From positions 1 through 56,411 of IMG/VR virus record IMGVR_UViG_3300003873_000009: a stretch of DNA of 56,411 nt. One strand, given 5' to 3'. Under the pieces are notes generated by a model. That model was not told the DNA's origin. It did not search any database and saw nothing but the letters and a program-made list of their open reading frames with translations. This document shows, piece after piece, positions 27,201 to 34,692 of this stretch. The position numbers and the translations under genes are program-made. Each line of letters begins with the position of its first letter. Positions within the stretch are counted from its first letter, which is position 1. Source of the DNA: a virus.

Positions 27201-27531
27201 ACCGTCTACATTTAGAACAGTAGATAAGTTTGTGATAATTCCAATATATATGGGTGATCCTCTAGATGCCAATATACCAGATATAGAGGTAGGATCTTAT
27301 ATCATACGTAATGAGAGATTTCAGCATATTGAAGTTCATTTAGAATTCGAAGATCAGAAGCAGGATGGTCAAATTATAGGAGCAGGTAAAATTCCTGCTA
27401 GCTTTACATTTACTGATTATGGATTTGGTTATCTTAATTTATCATATCCAAATCAAGTAGAAGTTAGCTCTGATAATATTCCATTTACTGCAAATACAAT
27501 GCCTAGATTAAGACAGGTTAAATTTTTATAG
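24211..27531 (+). CDS. gp6: Baseplate wedge protein gp6, enlarged
   Basis: 1106 residues; T4 gp6 has 660. The N-terminus (FSYDEIEQKVKDLLISKGFK, LATKRSNVLFSARHLGYEAK) and NRAVTALDYKAIVKSHESV followed by RFGDVWGSE are diagnostic of gp6/J proteins, which dimerise to form the inner baseplate ring. Residues about 410-720 are an insertion that begins with a Pro-rich segment (RPVNYIPRPVNYMDKP, VLPPPPEV). Residues about 886-914 contain a repeat (SLENRPSIIVDSENFEDPNK) also found four times in the next gene. Nine bases separate the two genes. Confidence 0.85.
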   Translation: MANNQDTIKEIIPFSYDEIEQKVKDLLISKGFKDIQYPGSNISQISDIMTYLIHVLNTNTAINLQEVLLPLATKRSNVLFSARHLGYEAKRKTSYRYKIKVNLKKIDSIPDTQPYNFILDKYTKFTSNGNDYYYMGDPIVIEGITNENRFDKSFTIEVKEGTLHRYEDEDFLNIRAYNEITDSGTFTKQNYMIPYRDVEEDGIELFLTYVDDYGTLIEQEKWEKYNSIMIDSSFSEVQKKFITLENIFLEMPSVFFEIGGIGNPVRINTLIQANVLTTKGSKGEAGNNFEVPAELKDKISVYMEDIVHYGTDEESIDEIKENAMIFHNSANRAVTALDYKAIVKSHESVRFGDVWGSEDEFYDVFLPGNVLFSLFPQRTKREINPTELNSDYNEKDEYNAYKLQFDLQYMPRRPKMNFLADPSANPVSRPVNYIPRPVNYMDKPVGWDDYTQGGVLPPPPEVSPNPGEKPQIQYPPERANYFADPTAGGGTQPQLPTDWIENPNISGTFDGVNPEPGLEIIQDSTFVEIFNNYIKTIPSADASIYINNDQAWYDDDSTHGLNDSAAGGSFGGTAGDGTLYKAWLAKPEVIKYIEWIKEDYLYRKSLAEYTTWESNRNEFQDYLNYLESETGIEYTSWFNSLDSVQQQEVLNYEGYLTNVDRYNENKKEQDSLLDNWYLRDSEIYKDPNIKSGVDDGSIFSSLNKYKVMTMNHMYRQPAYCNFDFEIRVINYELSSQISETNQAIFDVISAYFKNYIEKLGAEYFSSNLKRRVDEIIGDSSGVEINLNTNISLHRIMFDEFTSLLYSQNINKIITKLAFPFENMYSNGIDFDGYKVLPNIDTSNFILGRTKFTVEEPTESVILGSGVTVAINTNEVIMVQDNSVYKYYKSLENRPSIIVDSENFEDPNKWIDLNDKVDIIRNDTVKVLRKGSTSYEYLSVKEDMIQVNLYFVLDSINSGYDSTKWNNTFNFNDINGNAVVLRPLDLYVKKNINGDYDVPSTFRTVDKFVIIPIYMGDPLDANIPDIEVGSYIIRNERFQHIEVHLEFEDQKQDGQIIGAGKIPASFTFTDYGFGYLNLSYPNQVEVSSDNIPFTANTMPRLRQVKFL

Positions 27532-27540
27532 GAGTAATAT

Positions 27541-30500
27541 ATGAATAATATAGTAGGAGTATCTGGTGACTATACTCTTTCTTCTTTGAATTTTAAAGAA
27601 GATGAAGTTTTTCGAGGAGTAGTAGAAGCTATTTCTCCAGAAAAGATATTCAAAGAAAATAAAGAAATAATAGACTCCTTTGTAGACTTGTTAGTAGAAG
27701 AATCTCCTATATCACTAAATATTACTGATATATTTAATAAAGATAAAAGTATAGGAAGTCTAGATGCAATTCAAAAACAATTTGCTCAAGTTTATTTAAA
27801 TAATTTCTATGAAGTATGGAATAAGTCTAAAAATGACTATAGATTAAAGAATAAAATTGAAAATTTAATAAAGAAATATCGGGCTGTAGGAATTGAAATT
27901 AGTAGAGAGGGTTCCTTCATAGATTTTTTTCAAAATGAAGAGGAAATGTATACTGCTGATAGATATATGATGGCTAAAACTTTCAATGAGAAAAAAGGCA
28001 CAGAGGTAGCTATAGAATATGCCTATAAGATGGCATGGTTATCAGATATAGAAGGACCCCTTAGAGATGCTTATTATTTCGATATTAAATCTCAGTCATG
28101 CTTAGGATTATCAGAAGGTTTTACAGTATGTGGACAACGGCTAGATGATCCTGTTCCACCAGAACCACCACAAGAGGTACAAGATATGTTTCCTGGGATA
28201 TGGCCTCTTCCTTTTAAAAATCCGTTATTATGTAGTAATTCTGCTGCATCTAGAGTAGGTTCATTCACAATTTCTGATACCGTTTCTAATAATAGCTGTG
28301 TAAAGTTTACCTACGAAGTCGAAGGCTCTTTATTTCCTGAATTTTTTGAAGCATTTGTATTACCATTAGTACATCCTCTAGGATTTGGCTATATATATAG
28401 GAAAGTTACCTCACTATTATTTGAAGACTACTTTAATCTCGAATATATTTATAGATGTGATAGAATAGGCGTTAGATCCTTGTGTCAGGAAGGGGATTGT
28501 TCTAAATCTCTTACAGAAGTATATGCTGAAAGATTATCTGATAATTATACTTCTAATCATAGTATTTCTAGATCTCAATTAAGATATATAGATAAAGGGA
28601 TCGCAGTTAAAGGTTCGTATAAGGATTGGGATTATGAAAAATATACTTTTGATAATGGTAATTATTTAATACAATATACATATGCTCCTCCAATAGGGGT
28701 AATACAGCAAGTAATAGAGTATTTTGATATAATAAAAAATAGATCTACTAATTTAGTTAAAAATCCTTCTTTTGATACATGGTATGATTGGAATATTCAG
28801 TTAAATGGTAATTGGACAGTAGGAAACGGATTTGCAGAGTTTTTAGGAAAAACTACTTCAGGAGAAGAGGATCAATATAAATTAATTCAACCTATATCAC
28901 TATTAAAAGATAAAAATTATGAAATTATAATTAAAATAGATGGATTAGAACTTAATCAAAATGTTATATTTAGAATAAATGAAAGAAAAATTTATGATAA
29001 TAGTGGTAATATTATTGATATTGAATTTGATCAATGGGTTTTATCTGAAAATATAGAATATAATTTAGGATATACGGGATACGGTGGAGAGTTAATTCAA
29101 ATTTTTACAGAAGATCCTGGAGTATCTTTCAAATTAGAGTATGTTAATATTTTTATAAATGAACCTAGTAAGAGATATACTAACGAGAAAGATCAAAGTG
29201 ATATCTTTATAATAAATCTAGATAAACCTATCCTAAATTTATTTACTCATGATGAAATGGTTATTAGAACGGATGTATCTTTATCGGAGGATATGAACTC
29301 TCTATACTATGACCATATATCTGATGAGGATAAATATCCAATAGTAGGTAAAAATATAGTAGTTAATGAATATAGTTTTGGACAAGCAGATATATCTACT
29401 AGTGGATATGATCAATGGGTTAATGTTATAGAGCATATGACAGTAGATTATCTTCTACCTACTAATGGAATAGGTAAGATACGAACTAGATATGAAGCTA
29501 CAAGAGATTTAGGATTAGTAAATCTATTTACAGAGAATTTTGAAGATATTAATAGATGGAGAGTTTTATTTAATAATATAGATTTTAAGACTGAGATAGA
29601 TGAAGGTATCACTAATGAAGGTGGATTTAGAGTAGGATCTAGAACTTCTAATCCTCCAGGCTTAGTGATCCCGAAAGGTTCTGATAATACTACATATATG
29701 ATAGATGAGCTAAGTATAGATAGAGATTTCGAAGAAGAGTGGATTCCGGGTATAAATGATATTTCGTTCTCTAATCCTTCTAAATGGTTTATGACCTCAG
29801 AGTGGAGAATAGAAGAATTTTTTAATATTGAGTCTAATTATGCTGAAATAAAACCAAGAAGTGTAATACAGACAGCTGGAAATACCCAATTAGTAGATGT
29901 TCAGGTAGGTACAAGAATTGAATATATAGAAGATGTTTCAGGACCTGATATAGATAATACACCACCTTTTGGACATAAATATTATATATATGAATCTCTA
30001 GAAAATAGAGGTATCATAGATATTAATAAAGAAGATTTTGCTAGTTCTACAAAATGGAAAAAATCTAGAAGAAGTACATTTGCTATTCTAGAGAGAGAAA
30101 TTGATACTGATACTATTCTAGATAACGAAATTATTAAGATAGATACTATAATTGAGCCTCAAGTTGATTATAATGATATAGATAATTGGATAGAAATGAC
30201 GGTAGGTAATGAGGGAGATTTTACCTACAGATATAGAGAAGATAAAGATTATTGGGTTAATGTTCTAGTTGGAGATTTAGTAACGTATCAATTATATAAG
30301 AATGGCAATCTACAATCTGAAACTCAATATAAAGCATTAGTAGATTTAGGAGAAATTAATCTAAAAAATGAAGATTTTTCTAATATAACAAATTGGGAGA
30401 TTCAGCCTAATACCGATAATGTTCCTAAATATACATATAAGGCAAATGATAATAATGTTATAATAGACATAACCGTTGATATGAGTATTGATATTATAGA

Positions 30501-30765
30501 GGAAAACTACTATACTAAGAGAACTAGGACTAGATTTATTAGTAAAACTAATAGAAATAATATTAATCTAGCTCAGGAAGATTTTACAGATATTAATTTA
30601 TGGATTAAAGAAGATGTAAATGATCCTGTTAGAGTTACATCATATAAACATTTAAAATGGGGTGGAATATATAAACCAGGAGATAAGATATATTTTACTG
30701 CAAGTCCTACATTTAGAGGTAAAGTTACATACTTTAATGTTAGTGTGTTTAATAAAAAAATATAA
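27541..30765 (+). CDS. gp7: Baseplate wedge protein gp7-like
   Basis: 1074 residues (T4 gp7 has 1032). The start (DYTLSSLNFKEDEVFRGVVE) and about residues 150-180 (YMMAKTFNEKKGTEVAIEYA, YKMAWLSDIEGP) fit gp7, the long wedge arm that binds gp6. The C-terminal half holds four copies of a module of the form Y-x-[AS]-x-x-x-x-[GN]-x-[IV]-[ND]-[IL]-x-x-E-[DN]-F-x-[DNS]-x-x-x-W (about 650, 816, 930 and 998), which also appears once in the gp6-like protein. A beta-sandwich domain precedes them (NLVKNPSFDTWYDWN). Confidence 0.75.
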   Translation: MNNIVGVSGDYTLSSLNFKEDEVFRGVVEAISPEKIFKENKEIIDSFVDLLVEESPISLNITDIFNKDKSIGSLDAIQKQFAQVYLNNFYEVWNKSKNDYRLKNKIENLIKKYRAVGIEISREGSFIDFFQNEEEMYTADRYMMAKTFNEKKGTEVAIEYAYKMAWLSDIEGPLRDAYYFDIKSQSCLGLSEGFTVCGQRLDDPVPPEPPQEVQDMFPGIWPLPFKNPLLCSNSAASRVGSFTISDTVSNNSCVKFTYEVEGSLFPEFFEAFVLPLVHPLGFGYIYRKVTSLLFEDYFNLEYIYRCDRIGVRSLCQEGDCSKSLTEVYAERLSDNYTSNHSISRSQLRYIDKGIAVKGSYKDWDYEKYTFDNGNYLIQYTYAPPIGVIQQVIEYFDIIKNRSTNLVKNPSFDTWYDWNIQLNGNWTVGNGFAEFLGKTTSGEEDQYKLIQPISLLKDKNYEIIIKIDGLELNQNVIFRINERKIYDNSGNIIDIEFDQWVLSENIEYNLGYTGYGGELIQIFTEDPGVSFKLEYVNIFINEPSKRYTNEKDQSDIFIINLDKPILNLFTHDEMVIRTDVSLSEDMNSLYYDHISDEDKYPIVGKNIVVNEYSFGQADISTSGYDQWVNVIEHMTVDYLLPTNGIGKIRTRYEATRDLGLVNLFTENFEDINRWRVLFNNIDFKTEIDEGITNEGGFRVGSRTSNPPGLVIPKGSDNTTYMIDELSIDRDFEEEWIPGINDISFSNPSKWFMTSEWRIEEFFNIESNYAEIKPRSVIQTAGNTQLVDVQVGTRIEYIEDVSGPDIDNTPPFGHKYYIYESLENRGIIDINKEDFASSTKWKKSRRSTFAILEREIDTDTILDNEIIKIDTIIEPQVDYNDIDNWIEMTVGNEGDFTYRYREDKDYWVNVLVGDLVTYQLYKNGNLQSETQYKALVDLGEINLKNEDFSNITNWEIQPNTDNVPKYTYKANDNNVIIDITVDMSIDIIEENYYTKRTRTRFISKTNRNNINLAQEDFTDINLWIKEDVNDPVRVTSYKHLKWGGIYKPGDKIYFTASPTFRGKVTYFNVSVFNKKI

Positions 30766-30768
30766 ATA
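30761..30768 (+). promoter_or_regulatory. T4-type late promoter
   Basis: TATAAATA overlapping the end of the gp7-like gene, about 21 bp before the GTG start at 30789. Confidence 0.6.
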
Positions 30769-30788
30769 AATTAAAAAAAAGGTTTAAA

Positions 30789-31460
30789 GTGAAATTAGAA
30801 GATAAAATGAATAAACCTACAGAAGGATATTTTAAATTAGAATGCCTTGATAAGAACGGTAATGTTATTGATTCTTTCGAAGATAAAAATATGATTATGT
30901 TTAATTCAAAACCATCTGTAGCTAATTCTACTATCGGATTTTTTCCACCTGTAGATTTTATTAATAAGATTGTTTTAGGTGATAGAGGTCATGAGGTAGG
31001 AACAGGTAATTTACTAATTGGAAGAGATTTTGGATACCAGAGAGAGTTGCTTTTTGCGGAAGAGGAGTTAGGTAATACTTATGTAATAGTTTTTAATCCT
31101 TTAACTAGAGCAGGTGATGGTTCAATTAGTGAGATAAGATATGAAGCATATCATACAGGAAACTCTCAAAAAGATGTAGTACTACAAAATAAAGCTAAAG
31201 TTAATGCAAAAATAATAAATATAAGTACTATAGAGTATCAAATTGAGATAGATCCGTCTAATGCTAATGGTGCAAATGGAGTTCAGCCTTGGACAGAAGC
31301 AGCACTATTTACAAAAAGAGGAGAGTCTTCTGAATACTGGGATGGAACTGCACCTGTAGGAACTCCTAAAAATGGTAAAATTTTTGCAATGAGGACATTT
31401 CCAGCTAAGATCAAGGAACCAACTACTACGTTCAGAATTACGTGGCGAATAATATTTTAA
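30789..31460 (+). CDS. Baseplate/tail structural protein
   Basis: 223 residues from a GTG start (MKLEDKMNKPTEGYFKLECL). The C-terminal part (IEYQIEIDPSNANG, WTEAALFTKRGES, KIFAMRTFPAKIKEPTTTFR and ITWRIIF) is a pattern found in baseplate-peripheral or fibre-connector proteins of many myoviruses. The N-terminal half contains IVLGDRGHEVGTGNLLIGRD. It follows the gp7-like gene with its own late promoter. An outer wedge or fibre-docking role is inferred from position. Confidence 0.6.
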   Translation: MKLEDKMNKPTEGYFKLECLDKNGNVIDSFEDKNMIMFNSKPSVANSTIGFFPPVDFINKIVLGDRGHEVGTGNLLIGRDFGYQRELLFAEEELGNTYVIVFNPLTRAGDGSISEIRYEAYHTGNSQKDVVLQNKAKVNAKIINISTIEYQIEIDPSNANGANGVQPWTEAALFTKRGESSEYWDGTAPVGTPKNGKIFAMRTFPAKIKEPTTTFRITWRIIF

Positions 31461-31477
31461 AAATTAAGGAGTTATAA

Positions 31478-31870
31478 GTGCCAAGAACAACACTACAACA
31501 GTTTACTGACTACTACGAGATAAAGAATGGTTATATAGGATCCGAAGATTCTCTTAATAAGGCTGTTCATCAAGCTAAATTAGAACTTGATGAACTATGG
31601 AATTGGGCTGCCGGAGGAGTTGATACAATAGACCTACCGGACGGTGGAATCAACTCATATATTATTAATGATAATAAATACAATGATATAGTAGGTGATC
31701 CTGCTAAACTTACTAGATCTGCACAATGGTGTCAAGTAAATTTATTTGATACTACAGCGACTCAAGGTAAAACAGATGCTGAAAGAGGTTGGAGTTCAGC
31801 TACTACATGGAAGGTGATTACAGGAGTATCTGACATGGGTGATACTATATATAATGGTGGTACCTGGTAG
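31478..31870 (+). CDS. Small structural-operon protein of unknown function
   Basis: 130 residues from a GTG start behind AAGGAG. MPRTTLQQFTDYYEIKNGYI starts a helical region; the second half is Trp- and Gly-rich (WNWAAGGVD, GWSSATTWKVITGVSD, YNGGTW). No family is recognised. It closes the baseplate operon 17 bp after the preceding gene, so a baseplate or fibre-attachment role is likely but unproven. Confidence 0.65.
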   Translation: MPRTTLQQFTDYYEIKNGYIGSEDSLNKAVHQAKLELDELWNWAAGGVDTIDLPDGGINSYIINDNKYNDIVGDPAKLTRSAQWCQVNLFDTTATQGKTDAERGWSSATTWKVITGVSDMGDTIYNGGTW

Positions 31871-31905
31871 AATTAAGAGGCATATTAACCTTATTTTAAG
31901 CATAG

Positions 31906-31927
31906 TTTAAGTATAAATTACTATTAT
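31906..31927 (+). promoter_or_regulatory. TTTAAG-N10-TATTAT promoter before gp55
   Basis: TTTAAG at 31906-31911 and TATTAT at 31922-31927, with an AAGGAAG ribosome site before the ATG at 31954. Confidence 0.5.
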
Positions 31928-31953
31928 ATATTATATAACAAATAAGGAAGATT

Positions 31954-32898
31954 ATGTTAACCTCAGACTCTGTAAAAGAGCTAGAAAGAGAACTAGAAAA
32001 AAATCTCAATAAGTATTTACCTGAACCTATAATTAATTCAGAATTAATACTTTTTAATAACTCAAAACTTTTAAAAAACTCTATTTCTAATAATATTAAT
32101 AAACTAACTAAAAATATTACTCCCTACGGAGTAATAAATCCTAATCCAGGTGAAAAAACTATACCTACTTCAAGACTTTCAAAACTTCATAATAAATTAG
32201 TATTTCTTACAGAAATTCCTAAATATAACTCTCAATATATGGATGAAATTAATATTCTGAGAGATAAATATATAGATTTAGAAAAATCTATGGAGAAGGG
32301 TCTTCAGAGAGCTAAAAGAGATGTAAGAAATAGACTAAAGGATCTTAGTTCTAAAACATATATAGATAGAGATCCTAACTATTTTGGAGAGATGATACTA
32401 ATTATTATTAATAATATACTAACACGTCCTAACTTTTCTGGATACTCATATAAAAGTGAAATGAAATCTCTTGCAATTGAACATATCTTAAAATACACCT
32501 GGCGTTTCTCTCCATATAAACAGTCTAAAATATCTGGTCAATATGTATCGGCATTTACATATATTAGTACTATATGTTTTAATGCATTCGTTGCTACTAT
32601 CAATAGTCAAAATAAAGAGATTAAAAAATCTAAAGAAGATTTTATAGAAACTCAAAAAGCAAAATATTCTAGCATTAAGAGTTCTAAAATTACTCCAGAA
32701 TGCTCCTCTATCAGCAAAACAGTAAAAATAGTTAATATAGGAAATAAATTAATAGATGAAATTAAAAAAATCTCACTAGACTCAAGAGATATTTTAGTTC
32801 ATTATCCTAAAGAATATAAAATAGATATGGATGAATATTCAGAGATATCGAATTTTTCCGAATCAAATAATATTAATTTAAGTATAGTGAGATTTTAA
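31954..32898 (+). CDS. gp55: Late-transcription sigma factor gp55-like
   Basis: 314 residues; T4 gp55 has 185, so this form has extra N-terminal sequence. About residues 160-216 (YKSEMKSLAIEHILKYTWRF, KISGQYVSAFTYISTICFNA and FVATINSQNKE) match sigma region 2 as kept in gp55: a helix with many aromatics followed by A-F-T-Y-I-x-x-x-x-F-N-A-F. In T4 gp55 directs host RNA polymerase to TATAAATA promoters, and this window holds many. It overlaps the endonuclease VII gene by one base. Confidence 0.75.
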   Translation: MLTSDSVKELERELEKNLNKYLPEPIINSELILFNNSKLLKNSISNNINKLTKNITPYGVINPNPGEKTIPTSRLSKLHNKLVFLTEIPKYNSQYMDEINILRDKYIDLEKSMEKGLQRAKRDVRNRLKDLSSKTYIDRDPNYFGEMILIIINNILTRPNFSGYSYKSEMKSLAIEHILKYTWRFSPYKQSKISGQYVSAFTYISTICFNAFVATINSQNKEIKKSKEDFIETQKAKYSSIKSSKITPECSSISKTVKIVNIGNKLIDEIKKISLDSRDILVHYPKEYKIDMDEYSEISNFSESNNINLSIVRF

Positions 32899-33428
32899 TG
32901 AGTAATTTAATAGAGATGTCCTATAGTGATATCAAAAAACTTAAAGAAAAATTATGGCTTGAGAATAATGGGAAATGTCCATTATTAGGGATAGAAGTCC
33001 CTTTAGATAAAATAGTTTTAGATCATATTCATAAACTAAAATCGGAAGATCCTTCAGAGCAAAAGGGGACTATAAGAAATGCAATAGAGTTCAGAATAAA
33101 TTCAATTGAAGGAAAGATTTCTAATAACTGGAAGAGATATTTCGGAGCAGATACTAGCAATCATCCTATAGATCTTCCTACATTCTTAAGAAATTTAGCA
33201 GATTATTTAGAAAGGGGTGCATATTCAGATAGAGATGGTAATTATTATGTTCATCCAACAGAGGTTAAAAAAGAACCTAAATTATCTAAAAGGATATTTA
33301 ATAAAATAGCAAAATTATATAGAGAAGAATATCCAAAGAGAAAACCACTTGAATATCCTAAAAGCGGAAAAGCTACTAAAAAAATTAAAGAATTATCAGA
33401 AAAATATAATATAAGTTTGGAGAAATAA
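32898..33428 (+). CDS. gp49: Recombination endonuclease VII (gp49-like)
   Basis: 176 residues (T4 gp49 has 157). NGKCPLLGI followed by IVLDHIHKLK (D42, H43, H45) and RINSIEGKISNNW (around N68-E71) follow the HNH core of T4 endonuclease VII, whose equivalent segments are LDHDH and CNAAEG. The zinc-binding C-x-x-C pairs of the T4 enzyme are missing. It resolves branched DNA before packaging. It sits between gp55 and gp33, so resolution and late transcription are co-expressed. Confidence 0.8.
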   Translation: MSNLIEMSYSDIKKLKEKLWLENNGKCPLLGIEVPLDKIVLDHIHKLKSEDPSEQKGTIRNAIEFRINSIEGKISNNWKRYFGADTSNHPIDLPTFLRNLADYLERGAYSDRDGNYYVHPTEVKKEPKLSKRIFNKIAKLYREEYPKRKPLEYPKSGKATKKIKELSEKYNISLEK

Positions 33429-33429
33429 T

Positions 33430-33675
33430 ATGTTAGATAATAATTTTTTAGAACTATTTAATAAAATTAGTTCTATGTCTGGAGAGAGTTTAGTTGAAAA
33501 AATTCTTGATTACTGTGAAACATATAATAAAGATCCTCAGGAAATTGGGGATTTTTTAGAAGGAAATAAAGAATTTAAGAAAATTTTATATGATGATTGT
33601 ATAACTAATAATATAATTAAAAATCCTGAATATAAACAATTTATTGAGAGAACAGAGGAGATTGAGGAGTGGTAA
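33430..33675 (+). CDS. gp33: Late-transcription co-activator gp33-like
   Basis: 81 residues (T4 gp33 has 112). SLVEKILDYCETYNKDPQEI, GDFLEGNKEFKKILYDDCIT and NNIIK match the core of phage late co-activators, which bridge RNA polymerase to the sliding clamp. The family ends in a short acidic/hydrophobic clamp-binding tail; here the last residues are ERTEEIEEW. The adjacent gp55 gene strengthens the call. Its stop abuts the stop of the convergent gene at 33676 with no base between. Confidence 0.7.
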   Translation: MLDNNFLELFNKISSMSGESLVEKILDYCETYNKDPQEIGDFLEGNKEFKKILYDDCITNNIIKNPEYKQFIERTEEIEEW

Positions 33676-34149
33676 CTACTCTTTCTCCATAAAATCAAAT
33701 TCTAAAGATACTAATACGGATATATTACTATCTTCACTATCTCTTATATCCATCTCTACATCACCTATAGACTGTACTCTACAATTTCTAAACCAGAATT
33801 TTTTAATTGATTTTTTATCTATATTATCATAAATTTCCACCCATACATCAAATACCTTATTATTAGAAAAATTTCCTGTATTAATATTAATAGATTCTAG
33901 AAAGTTTTCAAATAGTTCGTCATATACTTTCCACTCTCTATCTATGATAATATCTAAGTTAAGTACTGAAAACTCTACAGAGTCTGCAGCTAGTCTACCT
34001 CTGGCACCTCCTCTAGCCCCCATTTGAGGATTGCTAAATGATAGACCAGGGATATTAAAAGACTGTGCCAGATAGAATACATTTTTTAGAGAATCAGATC
34101 CCCATCTAAGATCAGTACTAGTAGATAAAGAGTTATTAAAATTGCTCAA
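33676..34149 (-). CDS. Tail-tube-fold structural protein
   Basis: 157 residues from a TTG start (MSNFNNSLSTSTDLRWGSDS). AQSFNIPGLSFSNPQMGARG, VEFSVLNLDIIIDREWKVYD and ELFENFLESI, with VLVSLEFDFMEKE at the end, follow the layout seen in small tube-fold proteins of marine T4-like phages (tube or tail-completion family). It has a late promoter 20 bp upstream. A tail-terminator or completion role is possible; the exact gp number is not clear. Confidence 0.55.
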   Translation of the reverse strand: MSNFNNSLSTSTDLRWGSDSLKNVFYLAQSFNIPGLSFSNPQMGARGGARGRLAADSVEFSVLNLDIIIDREWKVYDELFENFLESININTGNFSNNKVFDVWVEIYDNIDKKSIKKFWFRNCRVQSIGDVEMDIRDSEDSNISVLVSLEFDFMEKE

Positions 34150-34168
34150 GATATTACCTTTTTTTCTT

Positions 34169-34176
34169 TATTTATA
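34169..34176 (-). promoter_or_regulatory. T4-type late promoter
   Basis: TATAAATA on the minus strand about 20 bp before the TTG start at 34149. Confidence 0.6.
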
Positions 34177-34180
34177 TGTT

Positions 34181-34203
34181 TTTAAGCTAGATTATTATAT
34201 AAT
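34181..34203 (+). promoter_or_regulatory. TTTAAG-N11-TATAAT promoter
   Basis: TTTAAG at 34181-34186 and TATAAT at 34198-34203, followed by AAAAGGAA and the ATG at 34227. Confidence 0.6.
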
Positions 34204-34226
34204 ATATTAATAAAAAAAGGAATATT

Positions 34227-34469
34227 ATGAATTATATATATGAACTATCTAACGAAGAAACAGATAATATTGAAAAAATCTCAGAAAACTATGATGAGAT
34301 AAAAGAATTTATTTTAGAGAATGATATTCTAGGGAATATAAAATTATATGAAAAAGATAGTTATAATAAATATTATTCATCTGTAGATGATTATGCAGAT
34401 TTACCAGAAATTCAAGATTCTTGGCGAGCCTGGAAACATCCGGAATGTAATGTTATAATGGAGGGTTAA
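34227..34469 (+). CDS. Small acidic protein, unknown
   Basis: 80 residues, strongly acidic (NEETDNIEKISENYDEIKEF), ending W-R-A-W-K-H-P-E-C-N-V-I-M-E-G. It has an early-type promoter and a good ribosome site, and the next small gene starts 1 bp after its stop. No family is recognised. It lies between late structural genes on the other strand, so it is probably an early or middle regulatory or host-interaction protein. Confidence 0.65.
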   Translation: MNYIYELSNEETDNIEKISENYDEIKEFILENDILGNIKLYEKDSYNKYYSSVDDYADLPEIQDSWRAWKHPECNVIMEG

Positions 34470-34470
34470 A

Positions 34471-34692
34471 ATGAAAAAAATATTAGAATTTAATTATCCT
34501 GAAGATGAAGAACTATTTAAACTTTATCTAAACGGACCTGAAACTACTTGGCTCCTAGATAATCTTCTAGCTAAATTAAAATATGATCAGAATCATAGAG
34601 ATGATATAGTAGAAATAGATGCATCTTCATATATAGACGAATTTAGAGACTGGTTTATAAATGAGATAGAAGAAAGAAAAATTTTTCTTTAA
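34471..34692 (+). CDS. Small protein, unknown
   Basis: 73 residues (MKKILEFNYPEDEELFKLYL), predicted mainly helical and acidic. It ends in IEERKIFL and overlaps the convergent terminase gene by 4 bp. It is co-transcribed with the 80-residue protein. An 18-bp perfect A/T palindrome (34673-34690, AAAGAAAAA/TTTTTCTTT) spans the shared gene end. No function can be assigned. Confidence 0.65.
   Translation: MKKILEFNYPEDEELFKLYLNGPETTWLLDNLLAKLKYDQNHRDDIVEIDASSYIDEFRDWFINEIEERKIFL

Noticed and set aside
34673-34690. AAAGAAAAA/TTTTTCTTT palindrome as a terminator
   Set aside because: It has no loop and consists only of A/T-rich bases, which are expected by chance here; listed only as a detail of the gene end.
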